From Aromatoleum anaerobium (lineage in GTDB: Bacteria > Pseudomonadota > Gammaproteobacteria > Burkholderiales > Rhodocyclaceae), in NCBI RefSeq assembly GCF_012910705.2, contig NZ_WTVG02000040.1, positions 1,054,001 to 1,118,000 of the forward strand: a DNA stretch of 64,000 nucleotides. The letters are read 5' to 3'. The notes beneath the pieces are model-generated. The model saw only the letters and a program-made list of their open reading frames with translations. It had not been told where the DNA came from and searched no databases. Made by a program: the position numbers and the translations under genes. Below, piece after piece: positions 25,427 to 34,573 of this stretch. Numbering within the stretch: the first letter of the stretch is position 1; each line of letters begins with the position of its first letter.

Positions 25427-26464
25427 TCAGTCGCCTTTCGATGCGCGTACGGTTTTTCCGGTCTTTTCCCTGGCTGGGCTCGTAACCGCTTCCCTGGCCT
25501 TTCCACTTGCTGATTTGCTCGGCGTCGATCTGCGCTGCGAAGCAGGCGCTCCCGGGGTGCGCTGAGTGGCGGAATCCTGGGCGGGGGGTTTCGCCGCTAC
25601 GGGTTTTTTGGATGGTGCAGCCTTCCGGATCGCGGCGGGCTTCTTGCTCGTCTCGGCAGGGGTCCCGCTCGCTGCTTTGGGTGCCCTTTTCGCCCTGTCT
25701 TTGGTGGGTGCCGGCGCCTTCCGCGGGCTCGCGTCCTTCGTCGTCAGCGTGGTTTCGTCCAGCTCGATGCCGAACACATCTGCGAGCATCGAATCGTCGA
25801 GCACCTTGCCGGCCGCCGGGCCTTTGTTAGATTTCGGCAAACCGGCCCCCGCTTGACTGACGAGGTCCTCGGCATCGACCTGGCGCAAGCGGAAGAGCAA
25901 CTCGGGCTGTTGATCGAGGCGCGCGCCGACCCCGTAGAGCACGGCGGCAACGTGCTTGCACATCGAGGCCGAATCCGGGCAACTGCAACTGAAGCTGATT
26001 TCCTTCGGCGCAGGGAAGAGCCCGGTGCGCGGCGTACAGATACGCTGCATCACCGCCGTGGAAAGTTTCCCCTGGAGAAGTTCAACCAGCGAGTCAATCG
26101 AACCTGCGCAATCCGTGCCGATGGCTTGCCACTGTTCCAGCGAAACAGCCGCGACCTTGACGGCGACCTTGTAGAGGCTGGACCCCATTACCTGCGCCTG
26201 AACTTCGCCCTGGGCGATCTTGAGGTCGATCACCGAGCCGTTGCGCACATAGGTGCGCCCGCGGGGCAGACGGTTCGCGTAGTCGCTGTAAGCTTCCAGG
26301 TTTTCGCTCCAGGCCTTGCCCCAGAATGTTTTTGTGATGGCCCCGCGACAGGGCTCGATCGGCGAGAGGTCGGCGCCCGATTTCCGGGCCTTGGCGGCGA
26401 CTTTTTCTGCCTGTCTGCGGCGCTCGGCGACCGGAACATAGGGCTTCCATGCGTAATAGCTCAT
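25427..26464 (-). CDS. SWIM zinc-finger protein
   Basis: 345 residues. The first 200 residues form the globular part, with WGKAWSENLEAYSDYANRLPRGRTYVRNG near the start and the SWIM zinc finger SCSCPDSASMCKHVAAVLYG (CxCx(n)CxH) near residues 157-176. From about residue 235 the chain is a low-complexity Lys/Ala/Pro/Ser tail, probably disordered and nucleic-acid binding. Its exact role is unknown. It lies 9 nt after the SNF2 helicase gene, a pairing seen in many bacteria, so the two probably act together on DNA or chromatin-like substrates. Confidence 0.88.
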   Translation of the reverse strand: MSYYAWKPYVPVAERRRQAEKVAAKARKSGADLSPIEPCRGAITKTFWGKAWSENLEAYSDYANRLPRGRTYVRNGSVIDLKIAQGEVQAQVMGSSLYKVAVKVAAVSLEQWQAIGTDCAGSIDSLVELLQGKLSTAVMQRICTPRTGLFPAPKEISFSCSCPDSASMCKHVAAVLYGVGARLDQQPELLFRLRQVDAEDLVSQAGAGLPKSNKGPAAGKVLDDSMLADVFGIELDETTLTTKDASPRKAPAPTKDRAKRAPKAASGTPAETSKKPAAIRKAAPSKKPVAAKPPAQDSATQRTPGAPASQRRSTPSKSASGKAREAVTSPAREKTGKTVRASKGD

Positions 26465-26473
26465 GTGATCACC

Positions 26474-29173
26474 TCATCCTTCCTGTGCGGTGTGAATGTC
26501 GAGCCTGACCAGATCGAGGAGTTCGCGGTCGCTCAATTCGGTCAACAGGAGTTCCGCGCCGCCCTCCAGCACATCCTTGACCAGTTGCTGTTTCGATTCG
26601 ATCAACTGATCGATGCGCTCTTCGACCGTGCCGCGGCAGACGAACTTGTGTACCAGCACGTTCTTCCGCTGGCCGATGCGGAACGCGCGATCGGTGGCCT
26701 GGTTTTCGACGGCGGGGTTCCACCAGCGGTCGAAATGGATCACGTGCGACGCCGCGGCAAGATTGAGCCCCGCGCCGCCGGCCTTGAGCGAGAGGACGAA
26801 AAAGGGCGTCAGTTCGTCGTCCTGGAAGCGTTTGACCAGCGCGCGACGTTTGGCGACCGGGGTGCCGCCGTGCAGCACCAGACCATCACGGCCAAAGATG
26901 GCGCCAAGAAATGCCGCCAGCGGTTCGGTGGTTTCGCGAAACTGCGTGAACACCAGCACTTTTTCCTGCTTCGCTGCGATCACCTCGGCCAGCTCGCGCA
27001 AACGGGCGAACTTGCCGCTGTCGTCGGGTCGCCACGCGCCGTCGCCGAGCCATTGCGAGGGGTGGTTGCAAATCTGCTTGAAACGCATCAGGAAGGACAG
27101 CACGATCCCCTTGCGGCCGATCCCGTCGATGTTGCCTTCGGCGTCTTCCAGGGCGGCGGCCAGTTCCGTTACCGCGCGCTGATAGAGCGCCGCCTGGGCC
27201 GCACTCAGGTGGCACCAGGCTTTGAGCTCCGTCTTGTCCGGCAGATCGTCGATCACGCGCTTGTCGGCTTTCAGCCGGCGCAGGATATAGGGCTGCACCA
27301 GCAAGCGCAGCGGACCGAAATGCTCGGCCTTCGCCAGTCGCTTGGCGAACGTCGCGAACAGCTTGTCCGTGCCCAGCAGACCGGGGTTCGTGAAGTCGAA
27401 GATCGACCACAGATCGGACAGGCGGTTTTCAACGGGGGTGCCGGTCAGGGCGATGCGCGCCGCGGCCTTGAGCTTCTTCACCTGCCGCGTCTGCTGGGCT
27501 CCCGGGTTCTTGATGGCCTGCGCTTCATCGATGACGGCGAGGTGCCAATCGACGTTTTCCAGCAGCGGCAAGCGCAGCAGCGAGCCGTAACTGGTGATGA
27601 CGAGATCGGCGCCGGTCAGCGCTCCGGCATCCAGCGCGCGCAGGTCGGCGGCCGGCATTGCCGAAGGGTGCGCGATCAGCACGCGCAGGCCGGGCGCGAA
27701 GCGTTCGGCTTCCGATGCCCAGTTGGCCAGCAACGACGCGGGGGCGACCAACAGGCTGGGGCGAGCGTTTTTCTGCTCGCGTTTCAGAACCAGGAGCAGG
27801 GACAGCACTTGAATCGTCTTGCCCAGTCCCATGTCGTCGGCGAGACACGCGCCCAGACCCAGCCGGGTCAGCAGATATAGCCAGCGCACGCCTACCTGCT
27901 GATACGGCCGCAACGAGGCCCTGAGTTCCGGGCCGGGACTGACCTGTGCCAGGCCCTCGGGTCGGCGCAGCCCCTGCAAGGTCTCGGCCAGCCAGGGGCC
28001 GGCCACCAGTTGCGACCAATCGGCATCGGCAGGATCGATGCCATCGTCGTCGAGCGAGGCGCCTGCCATCAGGCGCATCGCCTCGGCAAAAGGCAGACCG
28101 GTGTCTGCCGCCGCCTGTTCGATCGCCTGGAAGCGTTCCAGCATGCGCCCAAGCTTGTTGCGGTCCACCTCGACCCAGCGCCCGCGAATCAATTGCAGGC
28201 CATCAGTGCCTTTCAGCAAGGCCTTGATCTCGGCAGCACCGAGCCGTTCGCCATCGAGCGTGACGTCGATGCTGAAATCGAGCAACGCATCCTTGCCCAG
28301 CAGCGAGGGCGGCCGCGCGCCCAGGCTGGCCTTGACCAGCGGCCGCGCAGGACGGCCCGCCTGCCAGCTTCCCGGCGCGCGCACGACGATGCCGGCGGCT
28401 TCGAGCTTCGGCACATCGGTGAGAAACCGGTAGGCCTCGGCCGGCGTCCAGCGCAGCGGGTGGTAGATTTCGCCGGCCTCCACCATTTCACGCAGCCAGC
28501 CGCATTGCTCGGCGCCGCCCTGCACCGGCTTGAGCAAGGACAGTAGCCGCGCCTGGCTCTTGCCATCGGAGAATTCGGTCAGTGCCTGCGATAGCGGCAG
28601 ATGCTGCGCCTTGCCATGGGCCGACAAGCGAGCGGTATAGGTGGCGAGAAAAGCGAACGGCGCTTCCGGATCCTTGCGATTCTCGGCCAGGTTGAAAACC
28701 ACCCTTCCAACCAGATTCCAGGCGGGATGGCGCGCCTTGAGGAAATCCTGAAGCGGGCACTTCGCGGCGGCAAGCTCGACGCGCAGCGCGGTATCGAGCG
28801 CAGCCCACAGGGCATCCAGGACTTCCGCCGTCAGATATTCCGCACCCGTCATCGGTGGCGCATCGGCAATCAGGGCATCGAGCACCTGATCGTCGGGTAC
28901 GGCAATGGCCACGTCGGCGCCTTCGGGGGTCGCGCACAGCGCCGTCACGTAACGCGAGGCGAAATCCCGCCACCAGCCGAGCGCGGGCGGCAAGACGGAC
29001 CCGATTTCCGCTGCACCCAGATGAAGCAGACCGTGCCCGGACCCGAGCGCAAAGCTGTCAGCGAGACGACACTGAAGCTCTGCGGGCAAGGGCGGCTCAT
29101 CGGGAACCGGCGCCAGCAACAGATGGCCTTGCGGCGTCAGCAGCAGCGTCAGGGCTGTGGTGGCGGATGACAT
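26474..29173 (-). CDS. SNF2-family DEAD/DEAH ATPase/helicase
   Basis: 899 residues. The C-terminal 500 residues hold both SNF2 ATPase lobes: Walker A ADDMGLGKTIQVLSLLL, DEAQAIKNPGAQQTRQ, LTGTPVENRLSDLWSIFDF, FVLSLKAGGAGLNL and ATDRAFRIGQRKNVLVHKF. The N-terminal 400 residues are a bacterial SNF2-specific region of unknown fold. These enzymes translocate on double-stranded DNA; the target here is unknown. The SWIM gene follows 9 nt downstream. No nuclease or methyltransferase domain is seen, which argues against a DISARM-type or restriction component. Confidence 0.92.
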   Translation of the reverse strand: MSSATTALTLLLTPQGHLLLAPVPDEPPLPAELQCRLADSFALGSGHGLLHLGAAEIGSVLPPALGWWRDFASRYVTALCATPEGADVAIAVPDDQVLDALIADAPPMTGAEYLTAEVLDALWAALDTALRVELAAAKCPLQDFLKARHPAWNLVGRVVFNLAENRKDPEAPFAFLATYTARLSAHGKAQHLPLSQALTEFSDGKSQARLLSLLKPVQGGAEQCGWLREMVEAGEIYHPLRWTPAEAYRFLTDVPKLEAAGIVVRAPGSWQAGRPARPLVKASLGARPPSLLGKDALLDFSIDVTLDGERLGAAEIKALLKGTDGLQLIRGRWVEVDRNKLGRMLERFQAIEQAAADTGLPFAEAMRLMAGASLDDDGIDPADADWSQLVAGPWLAETLQGLRRPEGLAQVSPGPELRASLRPYQQVGVRWLYLLTRLGLGACLADDMGLGKTIQVLSLLLVLKREQKNARPSLLVAPASLLANWASEAERFAPGLRVLIAHPSAMPAADLRALDAGALTGADLVITSYGSLLRLPLLENVDWHLAVIDEAQAIKNPGAQQTRQVKKLKAAARIALTGTPVENRLSDLWSIFDFTNPGLLGTDKLFATFAKRLAKAEHFGPLRLLVQPYILRRLKADKRVIDDLPDKTELKAWCHLSAAQAALYQRAVTELAAALEDAEGNIDGIGRKGIVLSFLMRFKQICNHPSQWLGDGAWRPDDSGKFARLRELAEVIAAKQEKVLVFTQFRETTEPLAAFLGAIFGRDGLVLHGGTPVAKRRALVKRFQDDELTPFFVLSLKAGGAGLNLAAASHVIHFDRWWNPAVENQATDRAFRIGQRKNVLVHKFVCRGTVEERIDQLIESKQQLVKDVLEGGAELLLTELSDRELLDLVRLDIHTAQEG

Positions 29174-29313
29174 GCGTTAATCGGGGTTCTGTCGCATTAA
29201 CCGGGTGAGTCGGGATTTCGGGGGGCAGTTTATCAATCGCGCAGTGGGTTTGAAGGCAATTGGCCCGCCAGTGCGTGAAATTGAACTGCGAAATGCCGCC
29301 GGGGGCTACGGCG

Positions 29314-30366
<1,053 letters not shown>

Positions 30367-30546
30367 GCTGGTCTCCTTCTTGGGTCTCGAGGGTGCGACA
30401 CGCCGGCCGCCGTCGCTTGTGGCGATGGCGGACGGAAGTGCCGCGGGGGGTGACCGGTCCGGGACGGGACCGGGAAAAACGCCCCCCGTGCAACGTCGGC
30501 CTTTCCCTTGCCGGATTGGACCGCTCGCAGCGCGGGAGGTTAGCTC

Positions 30547-33500
30547 TCAGGCGGGAATCACGGCGATCGTCCTGCGCGCCTTGCGTGGCTCCGCCACGGC
30601 AGGCGCCTCCTTGCCGCGGAAGGCGTCGAGCAGCGCCGCCTGGCGCGTCAAAGCGTTCGCCAGATAGCGCTCGCGGATGTGACCGAAACCGCGGATCTGC
30701 TCCGGCAGCGACGCGAGTTCGACGGCGGTGTCGTAGTTCGCCGCGGCGAGACCGGCGACGATCTCGTCGACGATGCGCTCGTAGTCGGCGATCAGCCGGC
30801 GATCGAGCTTGCGCTCGGCGGTGCGCGCGAACGGGTCGAGCACGCTGCCGCGCAGGCCCTTCATCTTCGCCAGCAGCCGCATCGCCTTCAGCATCCACGG
30901 TCCGTAGCTGCGCTTCTGCAGATGCCCCGTCGCGGGATCTGTTTTCGCGAGCGCCGGCGGCGCGAGGTGGAAGACGAGTCGGTAATCGCCTTCGAACTGC
31001 TCCCCGATGCGCTTGACGAAGTCGCTGCCGGTATAGAGCCGCGCGACCTCGTACTCGTCCTTGTACGCGAGCAGCTTGTGGTAGCCGCGCGCGACCGCCC
31101 CGGTCAGCCGCGTGGCGCCGGGCGCGACTTTCGCCTCGGCCGCGCGCACGCGCTCGACGAGCCGCAGGTAGCGCGCCGCGTACGCCGCGTCCTGGTAGTC
31201 GGCGAGGAAAGCGTGGCGCCGCGCGATGACTTCGTCGAGCGTTTGCGACAGCTTGTGATGCTCCGGCGTGCCGTGCTGCGGCTGCGCGGCGCGCGCGACC
31301 GCGTCCGGCTCGACCGCGGCGCGCCGGCCCCACTGGAACGCCGCCTTGTTCGCCTCGACCGCCGTGCCGTTGATCTCGATCGCGCGCAGGATCGCGTCGC
31401 GCTTGAGCGGCACGAGCCCGCGCTGCCACGCGAAGCCGAGCATGAAGAGGTTGGTCGCGATCGAGTCGCCGAGGATCGCCGTCGCAAGGCGTGTCGCGTC
31501 GAGGAACTCGACGTTCCCGCCGCCGACCGCGTCGATGACCTGCCCTTCCATCGACGCGGCCGGGAACTGCGGGTCGGGGTGCTTCGCCACGTCGCCGCTG
31601 CGCGCCTGGGCGGCAAAACCGCGGACGAACTCGCTGGTATTGGTCTGGTCGCGATTGATGACGACGCGGGTGTGCCCGGCACGCATCTTCGCGAGCGATT
31701 CGTCGCTCGCGGTGACGACAAGGTCGCAGCCGATCACGGCGTTCGCGTCGCCGGCCGCGACGCGCGCGGCGAAGATGTCCTCGGGCCGGTCGGCGATCTT
31801 CACGTGCGACGACACTGCCCCGCCTTTCTGCGCGAGGCCGGCCATGTCGAGCACCGACACGCCCTTGCCTTCGAGGTGCGCAGCCATGCCGAGCAGCGCG
31901 CCGATCGTCACGACGCCGGTGCCACCGACGCCGGTGATCAATATCCCCCATGCTGCGGTCGTCGCCGGCAGCACGGGTTCGGGCAGCGCGGCGAACACGT
32001 CGGCGCCAGCCGTCGCGGCCTTGCCCTTGCGCAGCTTGCCGCCTTCGACCGTGACGAAGCTCGGGCAGAAGCCTTTGACGCACGAGTAGTCCTTGTTGCA
32101 CGAGGACTGGTCGATCGTGCGCTTGCGGCCGAACTCGGTCTCGACCGCGGCGACCGACATGCAGTTCGACTTGTCGCTGCAGTCGCCGCAGCCTTCGCAG
32201 ACGAGGTCGTTGATGACGACGCGCCTGGCCGGGTCGGGGAAGGTGCCGCGCTTCCTGCGACGGCGTTTCTCGGCCGCACACGTCTGGTCGTAGATCAGCG
32301 CGGTCACGCCGGGAATTTCGCGCAGTTCGCGCTGCACCGCGTCGAGCTCGTCGCGGTGGCGGATCGGCACGCCATGCGGCAGATCGGACGGACCATATGC
32401 GCGCGGCGTGCCGTCATTGACGACGACGATGTTCGTGACGCCTTCCGCGAGCAGCTGGCGACTGATGATCGGCACCGACAGCATGCCGTCGTGCGGCTGG
32501 CCGCCGGTCATCGCGACCGCATCGTTGTAGAGGATCTTGTAGGTGATGCCGGAAGGCCGCGCGGTCGCCTCGGCGCCGCCGGCCGGGGAGGAGTTGAACG
32601 CCGCGACCGCCGCGCGGATCGCCAGTATCCCGGAGTGCATGTAAGTGCCGTCCCCGAGGTTCGCGAACACATGCTTCGTCGAGGTGAACGGTGCCTGCCC
32701 GACCCACGGCACGCCCTCGCCGCCCATCTGGCAGAAGGTCTGCGTCGTCTCCGGCGACAGCCAGGTTGCCATGTAGTGGCAGCCGATGCCGGCGATCGCG
32801 CGCGAGCCTTCGGGCACTTTCGTCGAGGTGTTGTGCGGGCAGCCGGAACAGTAGTGCGGCACGCGCGCGATCGACAGCCGCGGCTTGGCGAGCGCGGCGT
32901 CCTTCGCGTCGAAGAACGCAAGGCGCGCCCTGATCGCGTCCGACGTGTAGAAGCGGCCGATGCGCGCCGCGATTGCGCGCGCGATCATCGCTGGAGTCAG
33001 GTCGCCGGCTGCCGGCAAGAGCCAGTCGCCGTGCGGCAGGCTCCATTCGCCCTTCTCGTCGAACTTGCCGATGACGCGCGGGCGCACGTCCTCCTTCCAG
33101 TTGTAGAGCTCTTCCTTGAGCTGGTATTCGAGGAACTGGCGTTTCTCCTCGATGACGAGGATCTCGTCGAGGCCGTCGGCGAACTCGCGCACGCCTTCGG
33201 CTTCGAGCGGCCACACCATGCCGACCTTGTACAGGCGGATGCCGATCTCGGCGGCGAGCGCGTCGTCGATGCCGAGGTCTTCGAGCGCCTGGCGCACGTC
33301 GAGATAGCTCTTGCCCGCGGTGATGATGCCGAGCCTGGCAGCAGGGCTGTCGATGACCGTCCTGTTCAGCTGGTTCGCGCGGCAGTACGCGAGCGCGGCG
33401 TACAGCTTGTGGTGCATCAGCCGCTCTTCCTGCACGAGCGGCGGATCGGGCCAGCGCAGGTTCAGGCCGTCGGGCGGCAGCGGGAACTCGGCGGCGGACG

Positions 33501-34191
33501 GGATCACCGTCTGCACCGCGAACGGGTCGATGTTCACTGACGCGGACGTCTCGACGGTGTCGGTGAGCGCCTTGAACGCGACCCAGCACCCCGAGTAACG
33601 CGACAGCGCAAAGCCGTGCAGCCCGTATTCGAGATAATCCTGGATGCCCGCGGGCGCGAGCACCGGCATCATCATCGCCTTGAACACGTGCTCGGTCTGA
33701 TGCGGCAACGTCGAGGATTTCGCGCCGTGGTCGTCGCCGGCGATCACCAGCACGCCGCCGTGCTTCGACGTGCCCGCGGCGTTGGCGTGGCGGAACACGT
33801 CGCCGCTGCGGTCGACACCCGGCCCCTTGCCGTACCAGATCGAGAATACGCCGTCGTACAGCGCGTTCGGGTCGAGAGTGACCTGCTGCGTGCCCCATAC
33901 CGCGGTCGCCGCGAGGTCTTCGTTGAGGCCGGGCTGAAAGCGGATGTGATGCGGCTCGAGGTATTTCTTCGCCTTCCAGAACTCCTGGTCGACGTTGCCG
34001 AGCGGCGAGCCGCGATAGCCGGTGACGAAGCCGGCGGTGTTGAGCCCCGCCGCCTCGTCGCGCAGCCGCTGCATGATCGGCAGGCGCACCAGCGCCTGGA
34101 TGCCGGTCATGTACGCGCGGCCGGACGTCAGCGTGTATTTGTCGTCGAGCGAGACGGGGGCAAGAGCCCGGGGGGAAAGAGTATTCGTCAT
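30547..34191 (-). CDS. Fused indolepyruvate:ferredoxin oxidoreductase-type enzyme
   Basis: 1214 residues, alpha and gamma parts in one chain. The N terminus is the pyrimidine-binding part (TGYRGSPLGNVD), the TPP diphosphate site is GDGTYMHSG (513-521) with Asn556, the IOR signature GCPHNTST is at 450-457, clustered cysteines 665-677 and 698-709 can hold iron-sulfur clusters, and the gamma domain begins ITGVGGTGVVTIGALLG at 752. About 250 more residues follow the gamma domain, typical of this long proteobacterial form. It decarboxylates aryl- or branched 2-oxoacids to acyl-CoA, passing electrons on. Lrp-like DNA motifs lie upstream and the deaminating dehydrogenase follows. Confidence 0.93.
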   Translation of the reverse strand: MTNTLSPRALAPVSLDDKYTLTSGRAYMTGIQALVRLPIMQRLRDEAAGLNTAGFVTGYRGSPLGNVDQEFWKAKKYLEPHHIRFQPGLNEDLAATAVWGTQQVTLDPNALYDGVFSIWYGKGPGVDRSGDVFRHANAAGTSKHGGVLVIAGDDHGAKSSTLPHQTEHVFKAMMMPVLAPAGIQDYLEYGLHGFALSRYSGCWVAFKALTDTVETSASVNIDPFAVQTVIPSAAEFPLPPDGLNLRWPDPPLVQEERLMHHKLYAALAYCRANQLNRTVIDSPAARLGIITAGKSYLDVRQALEDLGIDDALAAEIGIRLYKVGMVWPLEAEGVREFADGLDEILVIEEKRQFLEYQLKEELYNWKEDVRPRVIGKFDEKGEWSLPHGDWLLPAAGDLTPAMIARAIAARIGRFYTSDAIRARLAFFDAKDAALAKPRLSIARVPHYCSGCPHNTSTKVPEGSRAIAGIGCHYMATWLSPETTQTFCQMGGEGVPWVGQAPFTSTKHVFANLGDGTYMHSGILAIRAAVAAFNSSPAGGAEATARPSGITYKILYNDAVAMTGGQPHDGMLSVPIISRQLLAEGVTNIVVVNDGTPRAYGPSDLPHGVPIRHRDELDAVQRELREIPGVTALIYDQTCAAEKRRRRKRGTFPDPARRVVINDLVCEGCGDCSDKSNCMSVAAVETEFGRKRTIDQSSCNKDYSCVKGFCPSFVTVEGGKLRKGKAATAGADVFAALPEPVLPATTAAWGILITGVGGTGVVTIGALLGMAAHLEGKGVSVLDMAGLAQKGGAVSSHVKIADRPEDIFAARVAAGDANAVIGCDLVVTASDESLAKMRAGHTRVVINRDQTNTSEFVRGFAAQARSGDVAKHPDPQFPAASMEGQVIDAVGGGNVEFLDATRLATAILGDSIATNLFMLGFAWQRGLVPLKRDAILRAIEINGTAVEANKAAFQWGRRAAVEPDAVARAAQPQHGTPEHHKLSQTLDEVIARRHAFLADYQDAAYAARYLRLVERVRAAEAKVAPGATRLTGAVARGYHKLLAYKDEYEVARLYTGSDFVKRIGEQFEGDYRLVFHLAPPALAKTDPATGHLQKRSYGPWMLKAMRLLAKMKGLRGSVLDPFARTAERKLDRRLIADYERIVDEIVAGLAAANYDTAVELASLPEQIRGFGHIRERYLANALTRQAALLDAFRGKEAPAVAEPRKARRTIAVIPA

Positions 34192-34573
34192 GGCGTGTCA
34201 CCGTCGCGGCCGCTCCTCGGGCGCTCGTGACGCCCGTATCCGGCCTGCCGACGTTGTCTCCTGTGTGGTTGCTGTTATTGCGCGTCCGCAGGTGCGAACG
34301 GCATGGCCACATCGTAAGGAGAAAGCGCGGCAAAAAATTTCCTTCTTCGCACCGGAACAGGCGTACCAAGGAAATAATATTTCCGTTTTCAGCGGATTTC
34401 GGGCAAGCGGGCAAACGGCAGCGAGTCGAGTCCATCCCGCAACGCCAATGCCATCAGAACTTGCCAAGGGGCCGCTGCGCCGGTTATGCGGGGCTTGGTC
34501 GACGTCAAAGCATTTAGAATGCCGATTTGTTGCAAGTCGTGACTGACCAGTGACGGTGGCAAAAGGGGGAGCA
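34192..34573. other. Divergent region between oxidoreductase and hsdR
   Basis: 382 nt with no gene. Promoters for the fused oxidoreductase (minus) and the restriction operon (plus) must be here. The patch 34329-34390 is strikingly AT-rich for this genome and holds the repeated GGAAA/TTTCC half-sites listed separately. The rest shows nothing recognisable. Confidence 0.55.
34338..34384. promoter_or_regulatory. Candidate Lrp/AsnC-type operator array
   Basis: Three half-sites: TTTCCTT at 34338-34344, AAGGAAA at 34368-34374 (a perfect 7-bp inverted pair), and the 15-bp palindrome GGAAATAATATTTCC at 34370-34384 sharing the second arm. It lies about 190 nt upstream of the oxidoreductase start and a similar distance from hsdR. 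A related 15-mer lies before the amino acid transporter at 42421. That an Lrp-type protein binds is inference. Confidence 0.4.

Noticed and set aside
26474-29173. SNF2 gene as a DISARM or BREX-like defence component
   Set aside because: No methyltransferase, phospholipase D or DUF1998 partner is adjacent; only the SWIM gene accompanies it.
30679-33540. 953-codon open frame opposite the fused oxidoreductase gene
   Set aside because: The minus-strand protein has clear TPP, iron-sulfur and gamma-domain motifs; the opposite frame has none and is rich in Arg, Asp and Val as antisense frames usually are.
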